64,000 bases of DNA from Selaginella moellendorffii. Lineage: Eukaryota; Streptophyta; Lycopodiopsida; Selaginellales; Selaginellaceae. The position numbers were made by a program, and so were the translations under genes. This document shows, piece after piece, positions 31,964 to 42,323 of the stretch (the first letter of the stretch is position 1; every line of letters begins with the position of its first letter). The notes beneath the pieces are model-generated. The model was given only the letters and a program-made list of their open reading frames with translations, was not told where the DNA came from and did no database searches. The DNA lies in NCBI RefSeq assembly GCF_000143415.4, contig NW_003314271.1, positions 847,591 through 911,590 of the forward strand. The letters are read 5' to 3'.

Positions 31964-34237
31964 TTACTTACGTCTGAAGGTCTTGGTGCTACTGGTTGCA
32001 GCCCAGAGGTCGCCCCACCGGACCTTTTTCGCTTCCTTGTGAAGAACCCGGTGCTTGGCGCGTGTCACGGTGAGACGATCAAAGCTACCGGACGAGCCGT
32101 CCGGCGACGTCGAGCGGCAAACATCCAAGGTGACGTGTTTGCCTCGCCGGAATGGCTTGAAAATCACGCGGCCCCAGCCACTGCTCATGTTTGCCGCCGT
32201 CTCCTTGCATTCGTCGTCGTCACCCTCTTGTTCTTCGATTTGGTCTTCGTTCTCGTCCTCGCGTGGTTCTTCCTCCAATTTAGTTTCGATGTCTGGCGGA
32301 AATTTCTGTTAGATTGAAAGACCAACCTGAGTTCTCACCACCTTCATCGTCGTCTCTGGTCTCTCTATCTTCGTCGTTTTCATCCTCTAAGTACTCTTCC
32401 TCTTCTTCATCCTCGTCTTCCTCATAGTCTACAAGTAGGTCGTTTTCTACTGGCTCGTCTTTATCCAGCTGCAGCTCCACATGATCTAGTGGCCAATCCA
32501 CCCTGTAAAGAGAGCAGCTGTGAGAAATGCCAAGCCAAAACTTTCAGCTCCAATAACTACCTTGGACGGTGCCCCCGGCGAAGGACCACATAACTGTACT
32601 TCTCATCTTCATAGCCACGCAACATTGTTCGTGAGTGTTTCTGGAGAAATAATACAATAAACTAAGCAGCAAATGGATTTTCACTGGGATGGATACCTTA
32701 GCCATTCTTTGAGTGAACGTTCGTTCAAGACGCTGGACAAAGTGGCAAAATAATGTTGTGCCGTCCATTGGACAGACACCATCGTGTGGACACTGAAACA
32801 AAAAAAAATGAAAGCTCGTATCAGTAACACATGGCAACGCAAAGTCCTTACAACGTACCGGTGCAATCACATGAGCACCACCACCGGGTATTTCGACCTC
32901 TTCCTCGCTGTGTACTACAAGCTGCTCGCCTAAGTTTCTTTTACTGCCATCTTCCTCCGAGGTGCCGATCATGGGAGTGTCAGTGGAAGTTGAGCCAGTC
33001 AGGAACTTCCGCCGTCTTCGAAGTTTCTGAGATGCAAATGCTGATTAACACTGTCGGACGATACAAAAGAGATACTTGCCTTTCTTTCTAAAGCCAGGAT
33101 GTGAGCCCGTATGCCTCGAACTGTCAAAGACCCTTCTGAAGTTCCCGGTTCGACGATTACCTGCGCTAACCATTAAAAATACCGGCAAATAGAAATATTT
33201 CGCTATGCTTACAAGAATGTCTCGAGTTAGTGCCCACAGTTGCCGGGCAGTAGTGATTTGTTCTTCAACGGTCGGGAGCTCTCCAATCGCGTGACACTAC
33301 AACAATCTTGTTAGACATGCAAATACGTATCCATTTACAGAATCGCTTACGGCTATCACAATGTCGTGACCCGAGTGTCGTGTCTTTTTTGATAGGATTC
33401 GTAGGGTCTTATGGTTGTGCATAACCGGTGGATCCTCCAAATCTAGTACCTAGCATCAGGAACATGTAAAACTGAATTCGCAACTTGTGAAAGTGTACCT
33501 TCGAGGATCTTCTTGGATGCCGCAAGCATTGAAGGAGAAGTCTCCACCATGTTCACTAGCTTGACAGTTTTCGGCCATACTTGAGACATTGCCCTGCGCA
33601 GAAAAGAAGTTTTTGGTGATTGTTCGAAAGGTAGCTCTTACCAAATGGAAGTTCCTGGTCCAGAGCCATAGTCCAAAACATTCTCTGGTTTAAAATCAGG
33701 CAGCCGCCGAGCAACCTATCGATCGAGAGAAAAAAAACACTTTTGAACATAGATCTCCAAGAAAATCATGAGACCTAGTGATACCTCGCTCAAGACAGTG
33801 TGGATGACCGAGTAGACCGCTGGCATTTTCGCAGCAACGTATGCAGCAACCTGCTTCTCATCGTACCTTGGCTTGAGTCGAGCCGCGCGATATTTCTTTG
33901 GAACTGGAGCGAAGGGTCCTTTATTTGAGAAGTAATCCTCCACAGCAGCCAGGACTTTCGCCGAGGGCTCGAAAGAAGGAGTGACGGCAATGGGCGGCTC
34001 CTCGCTCTTGCCGCTGAGCATGAGCGTGTAGTTAAAGACATGCTGCCGAATTTGGTGATTGGAGTAGTCTGGAGGGGAGAAATCGTGAGAAAATCCAAGA
34101 ATGCGGCTGATTTCCAGCGCCATACCTGCAAGATATCCCTTAATCGATTCTTGGAGAGGCTCCGGCACGCGTTTAAGGCCAACCGTCTGCTTGGCGAGCC
34201 GGCGGAGGAGCCGCGAGCGCAATATCTTGCGCACCAT
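31964..34237 (-). CDS. METTL17/RSM22-like mitochondrial ribosome assembly protein
   Basis: Eleven exons: 34237-33785, 33715-33642, 33593-33499, 33442-33351, 33296-33213, 33160-33080, 33026-32859, 32792-32697, 32640-32561, 32502-32339 and 32292-31964, giving 571 residues. Intron 6 uses a GC donor (AAAG|GCAAGT) and is 53 bp. A helical N-domain precedes the methyltransferase-like SAM loop VLDYGSGPGTSIWA. Four cysteines in CPHDGVCPM, LFCHFVQR and LDVC fit the Fe-S cluster site of METTL17. YEDEKYSYVVLRR and VRWGDLW are family blocks. An acidic insertion (DYEEDEDEEEEEYLEDEND) lies between them. METTL17 binds the mitochondrial small ribosomal subunit during assembly. A GTAAGT in the last codons could splice to TTTGCAG at 31917 and swap the C-terminus. 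Confidence 0.9.
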
Positions 34238-34365
34238 AGCCGAAAAACCCTAAACCCTAAACCTCCTAAACCCCTTTAATTGGACCACGTGGCGAAATAA
34301 AAGACATTGAATCTCAACGGTCAGGATCCCTTGAAATTTGGGAAAGAAAGTTTAGGGCAGGAAGG
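34238..34365. promoter_or_regulatory. Bidirectional promoter of METTL17-like and NDUFA2
   Basis: Only 128 bp separate the two divergent start codons. It contains a double telo-box, AAACCCTAAACCCTAAA at 34245-34261, another AAACCC at 34268-34273, and a CACGTG G-box at 34286-34291. Telo-boxes are common in plant promoters of ribosomal and mitochondrial biogenesis genes, and both flanking products are mitochondrial. Confidence 0.75.
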
Positions 34366-34777
34366 ATGGCTTGGCGCTCGGAGATCTCGCGCCGAGCTCG
34401 CGAGCTGCGAATCCTTTTCTGCCAGACCTCTCCTGGCAGCGAGACGACCAGGTGGGCAATTTTCCAGCTCCAATCAATCGTTGCTAGAGCTAGGTTTGCA
34501 GGGATTACATCCTCAAGAACTACAAGCAGCTCAAGACGCTCAATCCCACGCTGCCGATACTTCTCAGGGAATGTAGCGGGATCCAACCACGACTGTGGAT
34601 TCGATATCGTGAGCTCTCTTATCTTCTCCCCCCCAAAAATCTGGTTTGTGCTCACACGATTTGGCACGATTTCTCTTCGCAGCTTATGGAGTGGAGCAAA
34701 GCGCCACTCTCGATGGGCTTAGTGTAGAACAGATCGATGCCAAGCTCGAAGAACTCGTGAAAGACGCTCCAGAGTGA
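34366..34777 (+). CDS. NADH dehydrogenase (complex I) subunit B8 / NDUFA2
   Basis: Three exons: 34366-34451, 34502-34608 and 34683-34777, encoding 95 residues, the usual size. The first intron is only 50 bp. The sequence opens [20 protein letters not shown], followed by TSPGSETTR, then [30 protein letters not shown] and [17 protein letters not shown]. This is the thioredoxin-like B8 fold of the peripheral arm of mitochondrial complex I. Phases (2 and 1) match at both junctions. Read without splicing, the first exon would run into a spurious frame, which is why a simple ORF view hides it. Confidence 0.93.
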
Positions 34778-34916
34778 TTGGAAGAATGGTGAAAGACGAT
34801 GGTGCGCATATTCTCAGAATAATCTAATAAGTCGAGGGGTTCCAGCACTTGCCACAATTGGGCATTTGGGATCCTCGAGAATGCTTCTTTTCCTATTCTC
34901 TTTCTGGTAGCTTGGA

Positions 34917-36656
34917 ATGGCAAGATCATGGACGAGGCACAAGCTCTTGGATCTGGCACTGGATTGCGATGGCTTTGCCCGCGCGCTCCGAGCCTCGAGG
35001 GACGCAATCGAGGTAGCCGCCCTCCATCGCCAAATTCTCCACAGCCCACACTGCTGCGATGATAGATTCCTCGCCAATCTCGTCGTCCAGATGTATGGCA
35101 AGTGTGGCGATGTGGAATCCGCTAGGCTCGCTTTCGATTCCATGGAGTGCCCGAATCTCTACTCGTGGGCGATCCTCCTGGGCGTCTATGCTCGCAATGC
35201 GCACCTCCGAGATGCCAAGGAAACCTTCGATCGGATGCCCCAGCGCAACGAAGTCGCGTGGAATTCCGTGCTCACTATGTTTGAGGAGCAGCGGATGATC
35301 GACCCAGTGTGCGAGATATTTGATCGGATGCCCAGCACCACGGTGGTGTCGTGGTCTTCGATTGTTCGTGCAAATGCCCAGACTGGGCATCTGGGTCCAG
35401 CCAAAGCGGTGTTTGATCGGATGCCCGAGCGGAACGTAGTGGCATGGACGGCTATGGTGTCGGAGTTCGCCTACGCCGATTCGATCGATCTAGCCAGCGA
35501 GATGTTCGATCGAATGCCCGGATGGGATTTGATCGCTTGGACTGCCATGGTCACTGCATTTGCCGCTAATGGGCATTTGGGACAAGCATTTGATCTCTAC
35601 GATAGGATGCCCGAGAGAGGAATCCCATCCCACAACGCGATGATCATTGCGTGCGCTCAAAATGGTCTCGCACGGGAGTCGCAGAAGATCTTCGACGAGA
35701 TGGGCAATCGAAACATCGTGTCGTGGAACTCAATCCTCTCGGTTTGCGCGACCGAGGAGGAGCTTGGCTCGGTGGAGGCGCTCTTTCGATCCATGCCCGA
35801 GTGGAGCGTGATCAGCTGGATCGTCCTCTTGGGAGCTTACGCGAGCGCCGGAAGGATCCCGCAAGTGGAGGAGCTCTTCCAATCCATGCCGGAGCGCGAT
35901 CTCGTAGCATGGAACGCGATGATCTCCAGCTATGGCCGCCATGGCTACGTCGAGCGATCGAAGAACACCTTCTCCAGGATGCCCGAGCATGATTTGATCT
36001 CCTGGAACTCACTGCTCACGGCCTTCTCGGCGAACAGCCACCCGAGAGAGGCCCAGGCGGTGTTTGATTCCATGCCCGAGAGGACGACCGTGTCGTGGGC
36101 GGCGATGGTGGCGATGAGGTCCCAGCAGGGTCACCTCGATTCGGCGAGGGAGCTCTTCGATTCGATGCCGGATCGATCGCTGGCGTCCTGGAACGCGATG
36201 CTGGCGGGCTACTCGCAGAATGGCCACTCCAAGCCGGCGATGGAGCTCTTCGCGCTCATGAATCTGGATGGATCCCAGCCCAGCGCGGCCACATTCGTAG
36301 AGATCTTGGGCGCGTGCCGCGACACAGGCAAGGCGGAGCTGAGCTACGGCTACTTCGCCTCCATGGTGGGGGATTTCTCCCTGGATCCCGTGCCCAGGCA
36401 CTACTGCTGCGTCGTGGACGCGCTCGCCAAGGCTGGGCACCTCCGCGAGGCCGAGGAGATCATCAAGGGCGTGCCGGGGCTGGAGAGCGCTGGGATCGCG
36501 TGGCGGAGCCTGCTGGACGGGTGTAGAACACACCAAGATCTCCAGCGGGGGAGCGATGCCGCGAGGATGGCGATCCAGTTCGATCCAGGCGCCGGCGCCT
36601 CGTACGCGCTCGTGACGGACGTGTTGCGCTCTTCGTCTTCCTCCCAAGAACCCTAA
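34917..36656 (+). CDS. Pentatricopeptide repeat protein (PLS class, no DYW domain)
   Basis: Intronless, 579 residues. At least 13 repeats of about 31 residues follow one another from residue 70, most with the S-type core FDRMPERNVVAWTAMV, for example VFDRMPERNVVAWTAMVSEF and LFQSMPERDLVAWNAMISSY. The C-terminus has E-motif character (AATFVEILGACRDTGKAELS, then RHYCCVVDALAKAGHLREAE, GIAWRSLLDGCRTH) but ends after VTDVLRSSSSSQEP without an E2/DYW deaminase. Such proteins bind organellar RNA sequence-specifically and often serve editing. The target and the compartment cannot be read from this sequence; the N-terminus is not a clear transit peptide. Confidence 0.93.
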   Translation: MARSWTRHKLLDLALDCDGFARALRASRDAIEVAALHRQILHSPHCCDDRFLANLVVQMYGKCGDVESARLAFDSMECPNLYSWAILLGVYARNAHLRDAKETFDRMPQRNEVAWNSVLTMFEEQRMIDPVCEIFDRMPSTTVVSWSSIVRANAQTGHLGPAKAVFDRMPERNVVAWTAMVSEFAYADSIDLASEMFDRMPGWDLIAWTAMVTAFAANGHLGQAFDLYDRMPERGIPSHNAMIIACAQNGLARESQKIFDEMGNRNIVSWNSILSVCATEEELGSVEALFRSMPEWSVISWIVLLGAYASAGRIPQVEELFQSMPERDLVAWNAMISSYGRHGYVERSKNTFSRMPEHDLISWNSLLTAFSANSHPREAQAVFDSMPERTTVSWAAMVAMRSQQGHLDSARELFDSMPDRSLASWNAMLAGYSQNGHSKPAMELFALMNLDGSQPSAATFVEILGACRDTGKAELSYGYFASMVGDFSLDPVPRHYCCVVDALAKAGHLREAEEIIKGVPGLESAGIAWRSLLDGCRTHQDLQRGSDAARMAIQFDPGAGASYALVTDVLRSSSSSQEP

Positions 36657-37013
36657 ATTCCCTAGAACCTTATAGGTATATTCGAGATTATGGCGGGAAA
36701 GACAGCCAGGTCAATGCCACGTAGGTGACTGTGTACACGTGTCGTGGCCGGCAGAGGGTAGGGTTTGTGCTTGGGGATGGATTTTCTTCTCTGGTAGAAT
36801 CCGTTGGCCGCGGCAGGAGAGTGGCTGGCTGCGGCGGCGGCGCTCTTGCTCGGTCGGCCATAATGCCGTGGAGAATCATCATCTCGTGACGATTAGGGCT
36901 AGAATTCTTCCAAATCCATCCGTTGTAGCGAGATGCTCGGATCGGATCCAGGGATTTGACGCATCGCGCTTTTCTTCGTCCGCCTCTTCGATTGATCGTT
37001 CCAAGCTGCGGCC
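36657..37013. other. Intergenic between PPR and ATXR5/6
   Basis: A 357-bp gap with the PPR 3' UTR and the ATXR5/6 promoter/5' UTR. No gene or repeat is seen. Confidence 0.4.
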
Positions 37014-38630
37014 ATGGCGGAGCACAAGATAATCTTTGTGGAGCCGCCGGCAGGCTGCGAGGAGCGGCGGCGCAGTAAGCGTATGATGGCTTGCCCGAGC
37101 GGTCACAGGTACTGCTGCTCGGAGATCCCGGAAACCCCACGCAAGGCCGTGAGGAAGAGCCCCAAGAAGATTGGAGCCGGGTCGCCGCCGTCGCCTACCA
37201 AGATCCGGAATTCGCCCAGATCGAGAACAGCTGGGCCGGTGACGAGGAAGATCAAGAGGAGGAACTTGGCGGAGATCTACGAGATCACACCGGCTTGTGA
37301 GCTCCCGAAAGAGGATGAAGAAGAGGATGAAGACGAGGATGACGAGGAGGATGACTATGAGGAGGTGGACGATGTCAAATGTGGGAATTGTGATCGAGGT
37401 AATGATCCACAGAGGTTCCTACTGTGCGATGGTTGCGATCGTGGCTATCACATGTACTGTCTCTCTCCAATCCTTGTCGCGGTTCCCAAGGGTGACTGGT
37501 TTTGCCCGCATTGCTCCAAGGATCGACAGCAAGTCAAAGGTTGGATTTATATTCTTTTGCTTTGCTTCCTTCTGATTGATCGATCCGGGGCTCGCTTCTT
37601 GCAGTGTTTCCCATGGTGCAAAGAAAGCTCATCGATTTCTTTGGGATCGAGAAGGTGGAGGAAGAACCAACCAAAGGTACCAATACAAGTCTACTTCTTT
37701 CAGCTTGGTCCAATAGTTCTTGCGCTCGACAGAAGTGAGGCGACGACGACACAGTGGCTCTCTGGTGATTTACAAGAAAAGCAGGAAGCTGCTGCCATAC
37801 ATGCCATCCAAGGATCCATCGCAGAGGCTGGAGCAAATGGCGTCACTGGCGTCAGCCTTGATGACTTCCGGTATTGAATTTAGCAACGAGCTCACTTATC
37901 TTCCAGGTCTAGCTCCAAGGCGTGCGAACAGAGCCGTGCTAGAGAAAGGAGGAATGCAGGTGTGGGAACGCTCCCTCGTTTCTCTGTCTCAATGATCTTC
38001 ACGAGCTCTCTAACACTCCAGGTGATTGGCAAAGAAGATAAGGCCACTTACGAGCTTTGCAAGGCAATGTGCATCCGAGGCGAGCATCCTCCTCTCATGG
38101 TGACCAGAGATCCCCGTCAAGGGTGAGTTTCTCTCTCTCTTCTAGTATAGTTCTTGGTTCTCAAGAGGCTTTTTCTTGCTTTAACTCAGGTTCGTCGTGG
38201 AAGCAAACAACCATATAAAAGACATGACTTTGATCGCGGAGTACACCGGCGATGTAGATTTCATGTGCAACCGAGAGGACGACGAAGGCGATAGCATCAT
38301 GGGACTCCTTTTCCCGGAGGACGCTTCGCAGGAGCTCGTGATCTGTCCAGACAAACGTGGAAACATTGCCAGATTCATATCCGGGATCAATAACCACACC
38401 TCGTAAGCTCTAGTTTGTGATCACAGCAAGAACTTTGAGTGCTAAACTTTCCTTCTGCTTTTTCCTGTAGCGACGGCAGAAAGAAGCAGAACTTACGTTG
38501 TATCCGCTTCGACATCGATGGTGAAGTTCACGCTCTCTTGGTTTCGATCCGGGATATCGCCAAAGGCGAGAGGCTCTACTACGACTACAATGCGTACCAG
38601 AAAGAATACCCAACGGAACACTTCGAGTAA
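37014..38630 (+). CDS. ATXR5/ATXR6-type histone H3K27 monomethyltransferase
   Basis: Six exons: 37014-37539, 37605-37676, 37733-37959, 38022-38122, 38190-38402 and 38471-38630, giving 432 residues. A basic N-terminus and a very acidic stretch (residues about 99-118) precede a PHD finger ([36 protein letters not shown]). Exon 2 encodes a PIP box, QRKLIDFF, for PCNA binding. The SET domain includes [29 protein letters not shown] and [24 protein letters not shown]5/6 place H3K27me1 on new H3.1 histones at replication forks, repressing heterochromatin and re-replication. The domain order PHD-PIP-SET is diagnostic. Confidence 0.93.
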
Positions 38631-39019
38631 GCAAACCTTAGTACCTCCGAAAAAATTCTTTGCTCTTGTGATTTTATTATTTGCTCTTCCGGCTGGCTAT
38701 CCCAAAGCGCTTGATCCAGCCCGAGATCACGAAAATCGTGGTGTTTCCAGAAGAAAGAAAAGAGACGATCGTCCATGACAACTACAAAATTATATTTCAT
38801 TTGCTATGGTCCTGATCCCTCTTTAAACCGACGGTCCAGAAAAAAAGGAAGCGACGGGCAGGATAATCGAAGGGGAAAAGGGGGAGAATTATTCTGGAAC
38901 CTAGGTGTGGTCTAAAGGGAATTTCTCCTTCGCGGAGTGGTCCAGAAGATCCGCGGAGCTTTTGGTCGTCATTCTCGGCGCGCGATAGAGGATCGAGGCT
39001 GATCCTGATCTCCGGCGCG
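38631..39019. other. Intergenic between ATXR5/6 and GDT1-type gene
   Basis: ATXR5/6 3' UTR and GDT1 promoter. No further feature is seen. Confidence 0.4.
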
Positions 39020-40329
39020 ATGGGGGCGTCGTTGATCCAGGTGAGTGTTCTTTAACTTCTAGAGCTGGATCGAGCGATCGATCGATGAAATTTTCGGCAC
39101 ATTGCCGCAGGGATTCCTTAAGTCAACGGCCATGACCATAGTCTCGGAGATCGGGGACAAGACGTTCTTCGTGGCCGCGGTATGGAGATTTCTTTCCATT
39201 GCGTGGCAGTTTTAATTCTTTGGTTTTTTCTTTCCTTTTGTTCTATCAGTTGATGGCTATGAGGCATCCTCGCGGTGTAGTTCTAACTGGAGCGCTCTTA
39301 GCTCTTGTGGTGAGTCGAGCAAAAGAAAATTTCTAGTCTTGGAGATCTGAGCAAAAGTTTTTCGAGCTCGTTTTGGAGGATTTGGATTCTAAAACTTTGT
39401 TTTCCCTTCGTGCTGCCAGGTGATGACTATTTTTTCTGCAGTGTTTGGCTGGGCAGCGCCAAATCTTGTAAGAACAAACAGTGTGTGACTTTGTTTGTCT
39501 AAGTTTTGCGTTGTCTTCTTCTTTGCAGATATCTCGCAAGCTGACACACAACGGTGCCACGTTTCTCTTCTTTGTTTTCGGCCTCCGGTCGCTATGGGAT
39601 GCAATCTCCAATGAGGAAGGGTAGGCGATCGCTCGCTTCTGGTTGGTTTTTCACCGTTTGTTCTTCAGGGAGTCCGAGCTCGCGGAAGTCGAAGCAAAGC
39701 TTGTAAGATAAATCGAGTGATCTCGACGATGGTTTTTCTGATCTTGTATGTCTACTGTCTCAGGGGAGGACTGACGATATAAAGAAGAAAAAGAAGCAAC
39801 AAACGAGCGTTTTTTTGTCCCCCGTTCTCATCGAGGTGAATTCGCCCTGCTCATTTCTCTCCGATCGCTCATACATTTTGCAAACTCCAGGCTTTTTCGT
39901 TAACTTTCCTTGGTGAATGGGGCGACCGGAGTCAGGTAACGAGCAATCGATCTTTCTTACTCGATCACTCAAAACTTCCATGCTTGTAGATAGCTACGAT
40001 AGGATTGGCTGCCCAGGAGAACGTAGTGGGAGTAGCAGTCGGTGGCTTCCTGTAAGTCGAATTCTTGGCGAAAACTTTGAGATCTTGCTGACAAAAATTC
40101 CTTCTTTTGTTTCTCTCTTCTCGTAGGGGCCATGCCTTGTGCACGAGTGCTGCTGTTTGGGGAGGGAGGCATCTAGCTTCAAGCATCTCCGAAAGATCGG
40201 TACGTATCAAAGCTTTTCCTTTCCTTTTCTTATGATTTCTTTGTGGATATTTAGGTTGCGCTTTGTGGTGGCATTTTGTTCTTGCTATTCGGAGCGCATT
40301 CCTTGTTTAACGGTTTCCAAGTGGCTTGA
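39020..40329 (+). CDS. GDT1-family (UPF0016) Mn2+/Ca2+ transporter
   Basis: Eleven small exons: 39020-39040, 39111-39179, 39250-39309, 39420-39467, 39529-39620, 39669-39702, 39764-39835, 39891-39935, 39990-40051, 40127-40199 and 40255-40329. They give 216 residues with phases agreeing at every junction. The two signature motifs E-x-G-D-(K/R)-(S/T) are present: VSEIGDKTFFVAA in the first half and FLGEWGDRSQ in the second. About six membrane segments are predicted, with a Lys-rich loop (DDIKKKKKQQ) between the halves. It has no long N-terminal extension, so it matches the short Golgi-type members of the family, not the plastid ones. These carry Mn2+ or Ca2+ into the Golgi in exchange for protons. 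Confidence 0.93.
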
Positions 40330-40486
40330 ACGTATTAAGTTCTTCAAGCCTACGTAACTATACTCGTGAACTCTGGCTACGGAAGTTCATTCTCTAAAAG
40401 TTCTTTATACAAACTTCGATTGGCTTCGAAGAAGAAAACATCTTTGCTCTTACTAGAAATTTCAATACATATATTGTCAAACTCCA

Positions 40487-40715
40487 ACATGAGCTTGTTT
40501 TAATAGTAAACTTTACAATCTCTGTTCGGCTATTTAATCAAATCCTTGCTCCAGTTCCAGACTTTCACAGCACCTTGCTTGTCACCCGAGCCAGCAGCAC
40601 CTTTCTTGTTGCCCGAGAAGACTAGATTGTTACCGGCAGCCGCAGAGGAAAGGCTGATAACTTCTGCGCTCCAGAACAAGTAGGATGGAAGCCCGTAAAC
40701 CTTCACTGTTTAGTC
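40487..40715 (-). pseudogene. Duplicated 3' end of the ZFWD gene
   Basis: About 220 bp match the 3' UTR and last 55 codons of the CCCH-WD40 gene (42290-42490), including TAGTAAACTTTACAATC in the UTR and CTTAATCAAATCCTTGCTCC near 40535 in inexact form. The coding part has an in-frame insertion and then diverges. It carries no start and no WD propeller, so it is a fragment. Confidence 0.8.
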
Positions 40716-42289
40716 AATGAGTGTAGTTACGAAGAACATAACTATTTTGTTGTATATAACTGTTAACTTGCTATTTTTGTTTTTATCACACATACTCAAG
40801 AAAAAAGTGAATATATCAAATGGATTAATGGCTGTATATTTACTACTTGTAATAAAAATAAAAGTAGTGAGTTAAAAGTAAAATTTTGGAAAACATTCAA
40901 ACTCTTAAAAATAAATTGATTAATGATAGTTTGATGTTTATTGTTTTTGATTATTTTAATATATTTTAGTTTTTAGGAGTTTGAATGTTTTTTGTTTTTT
41001 TTTTTTAAAGTCAAATTCAACTTAAAAATGAACTTTTTGCATTGTTACACAAGTTATGTATATAAGTAAAGAAGGCAATAATAGAATAAAAACTTTAAAG
41101 GAAATATAATTTATAGTATTCAAGATTTAGATGATAAATCAACGTAAACACTATCATATTATCATTTTTGCCATAAAATAAAACCAAATAGATGTCTAAA
41201 GTATGTGCAACTATTTTTCCCCTTTACTTTCTATATAGTGTCATAATGTAAATATTTTAATAAAGTAGATTTAATTTTATTAGGATAATTTTATCATTTA
41301 ATATTTTTATTTATATTTAATAAAAAATTTACAAAAATTATATTTATTTGTAGTTATTAACAGAAATAGTTACATTATAAAGTTACTTAAATTTTACTTA
41401 AAAAACTTCTATATAATTTACATTGCCTTTATAGTTTGTAATATAGTTCTTTAGTTTTTTCCATATCATTTACATCATAATTTCAATTATAGTTCCAACA
41501 AAATTACTTGTTATAGAAGTAACATCAAACCCCTTTAAGTAGTGTGGTTAATTTTAAAATCTAAAATTTGCAAAAAAAAGCTAAAGACATTACAACTTAA
41601 ATACTATTAAAAAGGTTAGTTGTCAAGTGTGATGCCACCAGGGAGGTCAGTTGTTGAGAGTGATACTGCTGGGATAATGGATATTTTTGATTCACTTTTA
41701 AAGAAAGAACAAAACAAAAAGTTATAGTTTGTGATTAAAAAAAAAGTAATATGTTAAAATAAAAACTTAAAAAACATTCACATTTTTAAAAATAAATAAA
41801 GTTATGACATTTATATTTTATTATTATTTTAATTTGTAAAAACATTTAGGGTATTATATATCTATAAACTTGGAATAATAAAAAAGTTCACATTTATATA
41901 TAATTTGCTCCACATTGCATGTAGTAATGCTTAGTTTGCTTAATAGTAGTGTTATTCATATTTATTAATTTAATTAATTTAATTAATTTAATGGAAATTT
42001 AAATACTTTTCTAATGGTTGATATTCAATAAGCTTAATTTTGTGTTTATAAATTATAAATATGTTTATACATTATAAGTACAAAATTAATCTAAATAAAT
42101 ATTCTAGAATATTCAAATATATTTTAAGTATATTCACTACCCTTGAATCATATGAAAATAATTTAACTGAGTAAAACAATAAAAACTAATTTACATATTG
42201 CTTGAACTTAAAACAGCCACTTGGTTTAAATAGACAAAAAACCATCTTTACTCTTAATACATATTTTGTCAAACGCTCCAATGCACGCT
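40716..42289. other. AT-rich region between the ZFWD fragment and the ZFWD gene
   Basis: About 1.6 kb of AT-rich DNA with an imperfect TTTAATTAA run near 41965-41990. No frame, RNA gene or clear transposon end was found. Confidence 0.5.
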
Positions 42290-42323
42290 TGTTTGCCTAG
42301 TAAACTTTACAATCGCTGGTGAG

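Noticed and set aside
36009-36647. 212-codon minus-strand frame opposite the PPR gene
   Set aside because: A shadow of the repetitive PPR coding sequence on the other strand.
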